Of a stretch of DNA of 64,000 bases, positions 33,392-40,907 are shown in pieces. The stretch is from positions 46,515 through 110,514 of the forward strand of contig CAXYYS010000001.1 of NCBI GenBank assembly GCA_964293585.1, written 5' to 3'. The DNA is from JAKVKY01 sp964293585 (GTDB lineage Bacteria > Bacillota > Negativicutes > Acidaminococcales > Acidaminococcaceae). The notes under the pieces are model-generated. The model had not been told where the DNA came from and ran no database searches. It worked only from the letters and a program-made list of their open reading frames with translations. How positions within the stretch are numbered: position 1 is the first letter of the stretch; the number at the start of each line of letters is the position of its first letter. The position numbers and the translations under genes are program-made.

Positions 33392-34423
33392 ATGCGTAAG
33401 CTGTGTTTATGTTTCCTGGTTCTCCTTCTCGGCATCATGAATGCCACGGTAGTGTCAGCCAAACCGGTACCCAGGGATATCTCCTATATCCTGGGTCTTT
33501 ATTATGGTGAGGGTTCCCGTTTCTTAATTCGCGAAAATGACGGCAACCTGGAATTGCTGTACAATTACGACAGTGAGAGCAGGGATTTTTCACATAGCAA
33601 TACCTTTCCCCTCAAAAAGGAACATTTTGATTCCTATACGATTAATGAGGCTGGACCTGTACTAAGCGCCGAGGAAGCAGTACGTTTTGAACGCAACGCC
33701 CAGGGGCAGGGCATTACTTGTTCTATTGGCGGAAAAAGATTTAGCCGCTTTTTCTATCCCGGCCAAAATAATAATGCTTTTAGATTCCCGGCGGCAGCTA
33801 ATTATGATGCTTTGGTCAAAGAAGCTGCTGCAGCTGTAGAACCGGCGAACCTGCAACAAGGTCAGGCCGTACAGCTGGTTAATCTTTTAACAACTGTGCC
33901 TCAGGTAAAACTTGATCTTCGTTACGCTTCGGCTAACAACTGTTTTGGCAAGCCCTTGTATCCGGTGGCTAAAGCTTATGCCGGCGCTAATGTAGCAGCT
34001 GCGTTAACAAAAGTAGCGCACTCGCTGGCGCAGGACGGCTACGGTTTGCTTATCTGGGAGGCTTATCGTCCCTGGTCCGCATCCAAGCTGGCCTATGATC
34101 TTTTGCCGGCTGCCAATAAAAATATGCTGGCTTCTCCGGCACAGGGAGATATCCATAATACCGGCCTGGCCGTAGATGTAAGCCTGTACGATTTAAAGAC
34201 CGGCGCGCCTCTGACGATGATCAGTGATTACGATGAGATTTCGCCGCGTCAGTATAGCAAGTTTCCCGGTGGTACCACGGAGCAGAGATACCTGCGTGAT
34301 TATTTGCAACATGTAATGCGTCAGAATGGTTTTACCACTTCAGCCATGGAATGGTGGCATTTTACCCTGGGTGATGGCACCGGATTCAGCCGTCTGAACC
34401 AGCCTCTGACCTCGCTCTCCTGA
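33392..34423 (+). CDS. Secreted D-alanyl-D-alanine dipeptidase (VanX-like, M15D) with extra N-terminal domain
   Basis: 343 aa. Signal peptide (LCLCFLVLLLGIMNATVVSA, about 1-24), an N-terminal domain of about 120 residues that I do not recognise, then an M15D peptidase (about 160-340). Visible: EAYRPWSASKLA, the zinc pair in GDIHNTGLAVDVSL (His, Asp), and EWWHF supplying the catalytic Glu and third ligand. It should release D-Ala from D-Ala-D-Ala, in the periplasm. No vanH/vanA-like ligase is nearby, so this is probably turnover, not glycopeptide resistance. ATG 33392 has AAAGAGGTG upstream; the GTG within that site is less likely. Confidence 0.9.
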   Translation: MRKLCLCFLVLLLGIMNATVVSAKPVPRDISYILGLYYGEGSRFLIRENDGNLELLYNYDSESRDFSHSNTFPLKKEHFDSYTINEAGPVLSAEEAVRFERNAQGQGITCSIGGKRFSRFFYPGQNNNAFRFPAAANYDALVKEAAAAVEPANLQQGQAVQLVNLLTTVPQVKLDLRYASANNCFGKPLYPVAKAYAGANVAAALTKVAHSLAQDGYGLLIWEAYRPWSASKLAYDLLPAANKNMLASPAQGDIHNTGLAVDVSLYDLKTGAPLTMISDYDEISPRQYSKFPGGTTEQRYLRDYLQHVMRQNGFTTSAMEWWHFTLGDGTGFSRLNQPLTSLS

Positions 34424-34442
34424 GTGGGACAGGGTCATTAAC

Positions 34443-34470
34443 TTGTATGTTTCTCTAAATATGTTATAAT
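34443..34470 (+). promoter_or_regulatory. Promoter of the ylbF-murB unit
   Basis: TTGTAT (34443-34448), 16-base spacer, TATAAT (34465-34470) with an extended TGT. Confidence 0.7.
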
Positions 34471-34510
34471 TTTTAAAGATATTGTAAAAACGATGAAGGA
34501 GTGATTAGTC

Positions 34511-34846
34511 ATGAACGTTTATGATTGTGCGAATGAACTGGCTAAAGCTTTGCGGGAAAGCCGCGAGTTTACAGTACTGAAAGATGAAAAAACCAAACTG
34601 GCCGGGGATAAGACCAGCATGGATCTGGTTAATGATTTTTTGAAATTAAGCCAGGAAATTGAAATTCTTAAGTATCAGAAGCAAGCCGTACCGGAAGATA
34701 AAACGGCACAGTTAAATAAATTAACCGGTGTTTTGAATCTTAATCCTGCGGCAATCAGTTACCTGAATGCCTTCATGCGTTTTAACATGATGATGCAGGA
34801 TGTCAGCAAATCTATAACTGATGTCGTTAAAGAAGTAACCGATTAA
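34511..34846 (+). CDS. YlbF/YmcA family protein
   Basis: 111 aa, all-helical. Matches the YlbF/Com_YlbF family: Bacillus YlbF, YmcA and YaaT form a complex that affects mRNA maturation through RNase Y. Only general features are visible (NVYDCANELAKALRESREF, NDFLKLSQEIEILKYQK). Followed by murB after 6 bases. AAGGAG before the ATG. Confidence 0.82.
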   Translation: MNVYDCANELAKALRESREFTVLKDEKTKLAGDKTSMDLVNDFLKLSQEIEILKYQKQAVPEDKTAQLNKLTGVLNLNPAAISYLNAFMRFNMMMQDVSKSITDVVKEVTD

Positions 34847-34852
34847 ATACCC

Positions 34853-35758
34853 ATGGATAAATTATTAAGCGCGTTAAAAGCCAAACAGCCCGGACAGGTC
34901 CTGGTTCAGGAACCGATGTCCCAACACACCAGCTTTCATATTGGCGGGCCTGCGGATATCCTGGTCATACCCTCTTCGGTGCAAGGATTGCTGCAAGTGC
35001 TGGAATTAGCCCGGACCTGGCAGGTTCCTGTTACAGTGATTGGTAACGGTACCAATCTTCTGGTACGTGATAAGGGTATTCGGGGGCTGATTATTAAATT
35101 GGGCAACGCCATCAAGGAGTGGCAGGTGGAAAGCAGCCGGATCACCTTCAGCAGCGGTTTATCCCTGGCCATGGCTGCCCATGTGGCCCTGGACGCCGGT
35201 TTAACCGGTATGGAATTTGCCGCAGGGATACCCGGCAGCGTTGGTGGCGCCATCTATATGAATGCCGGTGCTTATGGCGGGGAGATGAAAAACATTGTGA
35301 CGGAGGTAACCGTCCTGGACCGTCAGGGTCAGACCAGGATTATTCCCGCCGGAGAAATGTGTTTTGGTTATCGTTCTTCTGCAATCCAGGGCACGGAGAA
35401 TCTCATCCTGGCAGCCACGGTACAATTGCAACCGGGAGACCCGGAAAAAATTACGGCGAAAATGGCTGATTTAGCTGCCCGCCGCCGTGACAAACAACCG
35501 CTGGAATTACCAAGTGCCGGCAGTACCTTTAAACGTCCGGCCGGTAATTTTGCCGGCACGCTGATAGATAAAGCCGGACTGAAGGGCTTTTCGGTAGGCG
35601 ATGCCCAGGTTTCTGTTAAACATGCTGGTTTTATTGTCAATACAGGTCATGCTTCCTGTGCAGACGTTTTACAGTTGATTACCGCCGTGCAGGAAAAGGT
35701 TTTTGCCAGTGCGGGTATTCATCTGGAGCCGGAAGTTTTGATCATTGGAGAAAAATAA
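34853..35758 (+). CDS. murB: UDP-N-acetylenolpyruvoylglucosamine reductase
   Basis: 301 aa, type II MurB. FAD-binding domain with TSFHIGGPADILV, GNGTNLLVRDKG and GMEFAAGIPGSVGGAIYMNAGAYGG; the catalytic Ser in PSAGSTFKRP and C-terminal Glu in LEPEVLIIGE. Completes UDP-MurNAc synthesis. ATG at 34853, 7 bases after ylbF, with weak ribosome binding. Confidence 0.95.
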   Translation: MDKLLSALKAKQPGQVLVQEPMSQHTSFHIGGPADILVIPSSVQGLLQVLELARTWQVPVTVIGNGTNLLVRDKGIRGLIIKLGNAIKEWQVESSRITFSSGLSLAMAAHVALDAGLTGMEFAAGIPGSVGGAIYMNAGAYGGEMKNIVTEVTVLDRQGQTRIIPAGEMCFGYRSSAIQGTENLILAATVQLQPGDPEKITAKMADLAARRRDKQPLELPSAGSTFKRPAGNFAGTLIDKAGLKGFSVGDAQVSVKHAGFIVNTGHASCADVLQLITAVQEKVFASAGIHLEPEVLIIGEK

Positions 35759-35765
35759 AGGAGCT

Positions 35766-37391
35766 ATGGAAAAAAACACAGCGCATAATGCATATGATAT
35801 GGTGGACTTCTTTTATAAGTCCGACCAGGACTGGAATCTGGTCCTGGACCGAAACTATACGGAAGAATTTTTACGTCTGCAGGCTTTTAAAGGTCGTGGG
35901 GACGAAGATTTATATTATATCTGGACGCAGATTCTTTCCCTTTGCTATTACATTGCCGGTGGCAATACCCAGTTGGGTGATCTGAGCGCCGATGATTTTA
36001 TTGACAGTGTGGCCTGGTGTGGACGTAATTTACCGGACTTTCAGCTAACAGCCGCTAATGTAGCGTCCTACCTGCATATTTGTGACCAGTTGCTGCACTT
36101 TTTAAAAAGCAAACATTCTATTTTTGATGCTTCAGCGGCACAGCTGGCCAAGCAAAAGCTTATCGTCAACGGCCGTTTGCAGATTATTAACAGTGATGGT
36201 ACTTTCAAAAAAGGTTTTGAAGACCGGGAATTACATCATACCCCTGATTTACGCATTAAGATGTCCCTGAATGAGATGGGGGAGACGCAGCATTTACAGG
36301 CGGAACTGCTTAAATATTTCCAGAAGAAAGAATTTGAAACGGATATCTACAGGGCGACCTCTTTATATTTTGGTGAGCCGCGGGCCTTAAAAGATATTCA
36401 ATGCCAACCAGGTACGGAACCGGGGGAAATCTCTGATTTCTGGGATTACTTTCTTTTTGATTATGATTTAGTGCGGAACTTACTGACACCGGTGCAAGCC
36501 TATTATTATGTTTACAAGCAGGCGCATCCTAATCCTGGTCAGGCAGAACAAAAGCAGTTAGATTTTCTGAGTAAATACCTGGATGTAAAACTTATTTTTT
36601 TCAGGGTGCTTAATGTCCATAATACGGAGGCAGCCGGTACAGATATCTATGCGGAAGATATTTATGACTGCCGTAATATTTTTACCGATGAAGATTTCCA
36701 GTTATGTTTACCCTTTGACCTGCCGGATAATTTGGAAGAGGCTCTTTTCATGGGACATGTCTTTGCCGATGGTAATATCATGTCTGATTATGTACGGTCC
36801 GTGCATATGGGAAAGTTGTCGCTGCAGAAATTGCGTGAGCTGGTAGAAATTTTATTGCAAGCTTACCGCAAACAAAAACCGGAAGCTTCTATGAAAGAAT
36901 TTATCGTGGATAATGCTGCCATGATAATTTCTCTGTTCTCTATTAAAACCCGTTTTTATATCTCGGATACGCTGTTAAAAGCGGCTAAACTTCCCGTGGG
37001 CAAGCGGGTACCCCTGCTTGAGACCGGGAATGTTCCCGATGGACTGAGTGAATTGGCAGATTACCTGTTTATTCCCGTCCGGGATCAAAGTTTGATGTTA
37101 CGTTTGTGGAGTGATTATTTTGCGGCTAAATTGAAACAGGGACATCCGATTGGACCGGTGGATGAAGAAATGGAAGTCTTAATCTGGTCATTTGCCCTGA
37201 TTTATGCCTTTTTAACTAATAATCGCGGCAAACCTTGTTCCATGGATGTATACGCCACTTATTTAAAAGTGCCGCTGCAACCAGTGCTGAGCAGGGGCGA
37301 AGATGTGCTCAAAGCTTTGCAGATTGGGCCCTATGATCCTCGTTATTTGAGTGAGGAAGGTTTCCTGACCCTGGCACATCTTAGAGATTAG
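35766..37391 (+). CDS. Large cytoplasmic protein of unknown function
   Basis: 541 aa. I do not recognise it. No signal peptide, membrane segment or zinc motif is visible. Composition is mostly helical with many Asp, Leu and Tyr, and it has several repeats of short helix patterns (for example LFDYDLVRNLL, FIVDNAAMIISLF), which could be an alpha-solenoid. The ATG at 35766 has AAAGGAG five bases upstream, within the end of murB. It and the next small zinc-ribbon membrane gene (30 bases on) appear cotranscribed with ylbF-murB. Well-formed coding sequence, so not an ORF artefact. Confidence 0.7.
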   Translation: MEKNTAHNAYDMVDFFYKSDQDWNLVLDRNYTEEFLRLQAFKGRGDEDLYYIWTQILSLCYYIAGGNTQLGDLSADDFIDSVAWCGRNLPDFQLTAANVASYLHICDQLLHFLKSKHSIFDASAAQLAKQKLIVNGRLQIINSDGTFKKGFEDRELHHTPDLRIKMSLNEMGETQHLQAELLKYFQKKEFETDIYRATSLYFGEPRALKDIQCQPGTEPGEISDFWDYFLFDYDLVRNLLTPVQAYYYVYKQAHPNPGQAEQKQLDFLSKYLDVKLIFFRVLNVHNTEAAGTDIYAEDIYDCRNIFTDEDFQLCLPFDLPDNLEEALFMGHVFADGNIMSDYVRSVHMGKLSLQKLRELVEILLQAYRKQKPEASMKEFIVDNAAMIISLFSIKTRFYISDTLLKAAKLPVGKRVPLLETGNVPDGLSELADYLFIPVRDQSLMLRLWSDYFAAKLKQGHPIGPVDEEMEVLIWSFALIYAFLTNNRGKPCSMDVYATYLKVPLQPVLSRGEDVLKALQIGPYDPRYLSEEGFLTLAHLRD

Positions 37392-37420
37392 CATTAATGT
37401 AATGGAGGAAAGGTGCAGAG

Positions 37421-37804
37421 ATGATTTGCAAATTTTGCCACCGCGAATTTGAAGATGGTCTGAGTGAGTGTCCGTATTGTCATTACGTGGTTGAGGTGGA
37501 GCCACAGACCTTAACCAGGGACGAACGGGACACTTTTTCCGGTGTGACTATTGAACAGGACGGAACGGTGCGCGAAGGTACCCAGCCTGAACAAACTGAG
37601 GAAAATGCAGATTATGCCGAGACGGAACAGGAAAATACACGGCCCCAGGGACTGCACGTCTTTCACCTGGGCAGCAGTTTGCTCTGGTTAGGACTGATCC
37701 TGCTTTTTATCCTGGGCTTGATTATTACTTTCCTGCCGGCCTTTATCGTTATCGCCGCCGTGATCTCACTGGTAGTTTTTGTGGGACGGCTCTTCCTTTC
37801 CTAA
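37421..37804 (+). CDS. Zinc-ribbon membrane protein of unknown function
   Basis: 127 aa. N-terminal zinc ribbon with two Cys pairs (CKFC at 3-6 and CPYC at 17-20), an acidic linker (about 35-80), and two membrane segments (about 88-108 and 110-125). Similar short zinc-ribbon/TM proteins are widespread in Firmicutes without a defined role. GGAGG lies before the ATG; a strong terminator follows. Confidence 0.75.
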   Translation: MICKFCHREFEDGLSECPYCHYVVEVEPQTLTRDERDTFSGVTIEQDGTVREGTQPEQTEENADYAETEQENTRPQGLHVFHLGSSLLWLGLILLFILGLIITFLPAFIVIAAVISLVVFVGRLFLS

Positions 37805-37872
37805 TTCTTACGGGTAAGTACAGCTGTCCCTTGGGTACAGCTTTTAAGATTTAAATAATCAGTTGGTAATTT

Positions 37873-37918
37873 AAAAGTGCACCTGCATGTTGTTAGCGTA
37901 CATGCAAGGTGCACTTTT
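37873..37918. terminator. Bidirectional rho-independent terminator
   Basis: AAAAGTGCACCTGCATG (37873-37889) pairs with CATGCAAGGTGCACTTTT (37901-37918) with one bulged base. T-runs are present on both sides, so it serves the zinc-ribbon gene and the convergent ilvD. Confidence 0.92.
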
Positions 37919-37943
37919 TTATGATTTTAAAATCTAGTATGAA

Positions 37944-39620
37944 TTATTTTTCGCCGGGAGCCCTGAGGATGGCGCCTTCCGCAGCACTGGAAACCAAAGC
38001 CGCATAACGGGCCAGGTAACCGGTTTTTACTTTAGGCGGCGGGCATTTCCAGGCAGCCTGACGCTTTTTCATCTCGGCTGCAGAAATCTTAACATTTAGT
38101 TTGCGGTTGGGAATATCAATATCGATGATATCACCTTCCTTGATGAAAGCAATAGGTCCGCCTTCACGAGCCTCGGGAGAAATGTGGCCGATGCAGGCAC
38201 CTCTGGTAGCGCCGTTAAAACGGCCGTCTGTTAACAAGGCTACTTCTTTATCCAGACCCATACCGGCTAATACCGAGGTGGGGTTTAACATTTCTCTCAT
38301 GCCGGGGCCACCTTTTGGTCCTTCGTAACGAATGACGACCACATCGCCTTTATTAATTTTTTTGGCGCAAATTGCGGCAATGGCATCATCTTCCGAGTTA
38401 AAGACCCGGGCAGGGCCGGTATGTTTTAACATTTCCGGAGCGACGGCACTTTCCTTGACTACGCTGCAGAGTGGTGCCAGATTTCCTTTGAGGACGGCAA
38501 TACCACCGGTCTTATGGTAAGGAGCGTCGCAAGTCTTAATGACATCGGGCCGTAAAATAGCGGCATTTTTAATCAGGGCGCCGATAGTTTTACCGGTCAC
38601 CGTCTTACAACTCTTGATCATCAGGTCCTTAGTGCTGAGCTCATGCATGACGGCACTGATGCCGCCGGCTTCGTACAAATCAATAATGTGATGGGTACCA
38701 CCCGGACTTAATTTGGTAAGATAAGGAGTATGCTTACTGATCTTATCAAATAATTCCAGCGGCAGTTTTAAACCTGCTTCATGAGCAATCGCCGGTAAAT
38801 GCAGGGCAGTATTGGTGCTGCCGCCGATGGCCATATCCACAGTGATGGCATTCTTGAAAGCATTCATGGTCATAATTTGGCGCGGCAATAACTGTTTCTT
38901 AATCAAATCCATAATCTTGGCGCCGGCATGTTTGGCTAAGGTGGTCCTGGCTCCTTGGTAAGCAGCAGGAATAGTACCGTTGCCGGGTAAAGCCATGCCA
39001 AGAACTTCGCACAGGCAATTCATGGAATTGGCAGTAAAAAGTCCGGCACAGGAACCGCAGCCAGGACAGGCACAATGTTCAATCTCAGATAACTGAGCCT
39101 TGGAAATTTTGCCGGCTTCGAATTGACCTGCGGCTTCAAAAGCTTGCGAGATACTGATATCGCGTCCATGTAACCGACCCGGCAACATAGGACCGCCGCT
39201 CACGACGATGGCAGGAATATTAAGACGGGCTGCCGCCATCAGCATACCCGGAACAATCTTATCACAGTTTGGAATCAACACCATACCATCAAAGGCATGG
39301 CCGTTCATTAAAGCTTCAATGCTGTCAGCAATTAATTCCCTGCTGGCAAGAGGATATTTCATACCTTCGTGACCCATGGCGATACCATCGCAAATACCGA
39401 TGGCGGGAACTTCAAAAGGCACGCCGCCGGCGGCAATGATACCGTATTTTACACCTTTAGCAATCTCGTCCAGGTGCATATGCCCGGGAATAATATCATT
39501 TTGGGCGTTGACAACAGCGACTAACGGTTTCTTTAGGTCCTCTTCCGTGCAACCCAACGCATAAAACAAGGAGCGATGTGCTGCTCTTGTGGAACCTTTT
39601 TTTACTAGTGTGCTACGCAT
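37944..39620 (-). CDS. ilvD: Dihydroxy-acid dehydratase
   Basis: 558 aa. Valine/isoleucine pathway, converting dihydroxy acids to 2-oxo acids with an Fe-S cluster. Visible: RAAHRSLFYALGCTEED, VVNAQNDIIPGHMHLDE, PNCDKIVPGMLM and CPGCGSCAGLFTANSMN. The Asn-Asp-Ile-Ile-Pro-Gly-His segment replaces the extra Cys of [2Fe-2S] enzymes, so this is probably the oxygen-sensitive [4Fe-4S] type. Start 39620 has AAAGAGG upstream; an earlier in-frame ATG at 39653 is ignored. Transcribed alone from a strong promoter. Confidence 0.96.
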   Translation of the reverse strand: MRSTLVKKGSTRAAHRSLFYALGCTEEDLKKPLVAVVNAQNDIIPGHMHLDEIAKGVKYGIIAAGGVPFEVPAIGICDGIAMGHEGMKYPLASRELIADSIEALMNGHAFDGMVLIPNCDKIVPGMLMAAARLNIPAIVVSGGPMLPGRLHGRDISISQAFEAAGQFEAGKISKAQLSEIEHCACPGCGSCAGLFTANSMNCLCEVLGMALPGNGTIPAAYQGARTTLAKHAGAKIMDLIKKQLLPRQIMTMNAFKNAITVDMAIGGSTNTALHLPAIAHEAGLKLPLELFDKISKHTPYLTKLSPGGTHHIIDLYEAGGISAVMHELSTKDLMIKSCKTVTGKTIGALIKNAAILRPDVIKTCDAPYHKTGGIAVLKGNLAPLCSVVKESAVAPEMLKHTGPARVFNSEDDAIAAICAKKINKGDVVVIRYEGPKGGPGMREMLNPTSVLAGMGLDKEVALLTDGRFNGATRGACIGHISPEAREGGPIAFIKEGDIIDIDIPNRKLNVKISAAEMKKRQAAWKCPPPKVKTGYLARYAALVSSAAEGAILRAPGEK

Positions 39621-39680
39621 GATTCTACCTCTTTCCCTTATTAAGAATCTCATTTCTACCTGTTTTTCAGGTATAAAGCC

Positions 39681-39709
39681 ATTGTAAACTACACAACTAT
39701 AATTGTCAA
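39681..39709 (-). promoter_or_regulatory. Promoter of ilvD with imperfect palindrome
   Basis: On the minus strand TTGACA (39709-39704), 17 bases, TACAAT (39686-39681). The spacer holds the imperfect palindrome ACAATTATAGTTGT, a possible operator. The leader is only about 50 bases, with no T-box or attenuator. Confidence 0.8.
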
Positions 39710-39880
39710 TAATAGCTTATAAATTTTAAAAAGTGTAAACTTCTTTGCAAAATGCGGAGGCCTTTTTTCTGTAAAACTTTTGTGAAATCATAGGCAGGAT
39801 GAATTTTGAAAGTTATAATAAAAGCAAGGTAGGATCTAACCGAGATGAGCAGTTATTTTAAGGCAAGAGGAGGTAGAAAA

Positions 39881-40828
39881 ATGGAAAACCGGCTGAAGAA
39901 ATTATTAAACATAGCTTATCCCATCATACAGGGAGGGATGGCCTGGACTAGTGATGCCGTGCTGGCCGCTGCGGTTGCTAATGCCGGCGGTGCCGGCATC
40001 ATTGGCAGCGGCGGGCGTACTGCGGAATGGGTTCACGCTGAAATTGCCAAAGCGCAAAGCCTGACGCAGAAAACTTTTGGCGTTAACATCATGTTGATGG
40101 CGCCCAATGTAAAAGAGATTCTGGAAGTAGTGTGCCAGGCCCGGGTAGCTTTTGTTACAACCGGCGCCGGCGATCCCGTGCCTTTTATCCCGCAGCTGCA
40201 TGCTGCCGGGGTTAAGGTTATACCGGTAGTACCCAATGTTACGCTGGCCAAGAGGGTAGTTGCGGCAGGGGTAGATGCCCTGGTGATTGAAGGACTGGAG
40301 GGCGGCGGTCATATCGGCAACCAAACTACCATGGCGCTTTTAACCAATGTGCTGAGGGAAGATTTCTCCGTACCGGTTATCGCCGCTGGCGGAATTACCG
40401 ATGGCCGCGGAGTGGCAGCCGCACTTTTGATGGGGGCTGATGGCGTGCAGATGGGAACGCGGTTCCTGGTAACTAAAGAAAGTCCGGCTCATGCCAAGGC
40501 GAAGGCGGCAATTGTAGCAGCGACGGATACGGACAGCGTTGTTACAGGTTTTAGCCGGACGGGCCGTGGCGTACGTTGTTTGAGTAATGCTTTTACGGAT
40601 GCCTATCATGCCAAAGAAATCGCCGGGGTGCCCGATGCGGAACTGGATAAATTTGCTACCGGCACTAACAGGCTGGGTATCTTGGAAGGAGACCTGGTAC
40701 AGGGAACGGTAATGTGCGGTGAAAGTCTTAACGCCATTACTGATATTCCCAGCTGCCAGGAAGTTATGGAAAGATTGGTAGCCGAGGCACGCGCTACTTT
40801 AAAGAGAGCAGACACTATCAGTATTTAA
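39881..40828 (+). CDS. fabK: FabK-type enoyl-ACP reductase (FMN)
   Basis: 315 aa TIM-barrel flavoprotein of the nitronate monooxygenase superfamily. It matches FabK rather than Ncd2: AYPIIQGGMAW, FGVNIMLM, VTTGAGDP, EGLEGGGHIGNQTTMALL, VPVIAAGGITDG and GADGVQMGTRFLVTKES. FabK reduces enoyl-ACP in fatty acid synthesis and is insensitive to triclosan. It lies outside any fab cluster here. ATG at 39881 has AGAGGAGG upstream. A nitronate monooxygenase is the alternative. Confidence 0.88.
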   Translation: MENRLKKLLNIAYPIIQGGMAWTSDAVLAAAVANAGGAGIIGSGGRTAEWVHAEIAKAQSLTQKTFGVNIMLMAPNVKEILEVVCQARVAFVTTGAGDPVPFIPQLHAAGVKVIPVVPNVTLAKRVVAAGVDALVIEGLEGGGHIGNQTTMALLTNVLREDFSVPVIAAGGITDGRGVAAALLMGADGVQMGTRFLVTKESPAHAKAKAAIVAATDTDSVVTGFSRTGRGVRCLSNAFTDAYHAKEIAGVPDAELDKFATGTNRLGILEGDLVQGTVMCGESLNAITDIPSCQEVMERLVAEARATLKRADTISI

Positions 40829-40850
40829 ACTTTAGCACTACTAAAAAAAC

Positions 40851-40883
40851 CACGGCCGCTAGGATTTGATCTTAGCGGCCGTG
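40851..40883. terminator. Bidirectional terminator between fabK and nadE
   Basis: Stem CACGGCCGCTA/TAGCGGCCGTG (40851-40861, 40873-40883) with inner GAT/ATC pairing. The minus strand has seven T after the stem, so it is strongest for nadE. Confidence 0.85.
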
Positions 40884-40907
40884 AGTTTCTAAAAGGTTTG
40901 ACAGGGA

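Noticed and set aside
33392..34423. Vancomycin-resistance cluster
   Set aside because: Only a VanX-like peptidase is present; no vanH, D-Ala-D-Lac ligase or VanRS pair. The nearby two-component system is of general OmpR type and separated by two housekeeping genes.
39621..39674. T-box or leader peptide ahead of ilvD
   Set aside because: The leader is about 50 bases and holds no specifier loop or terminator.
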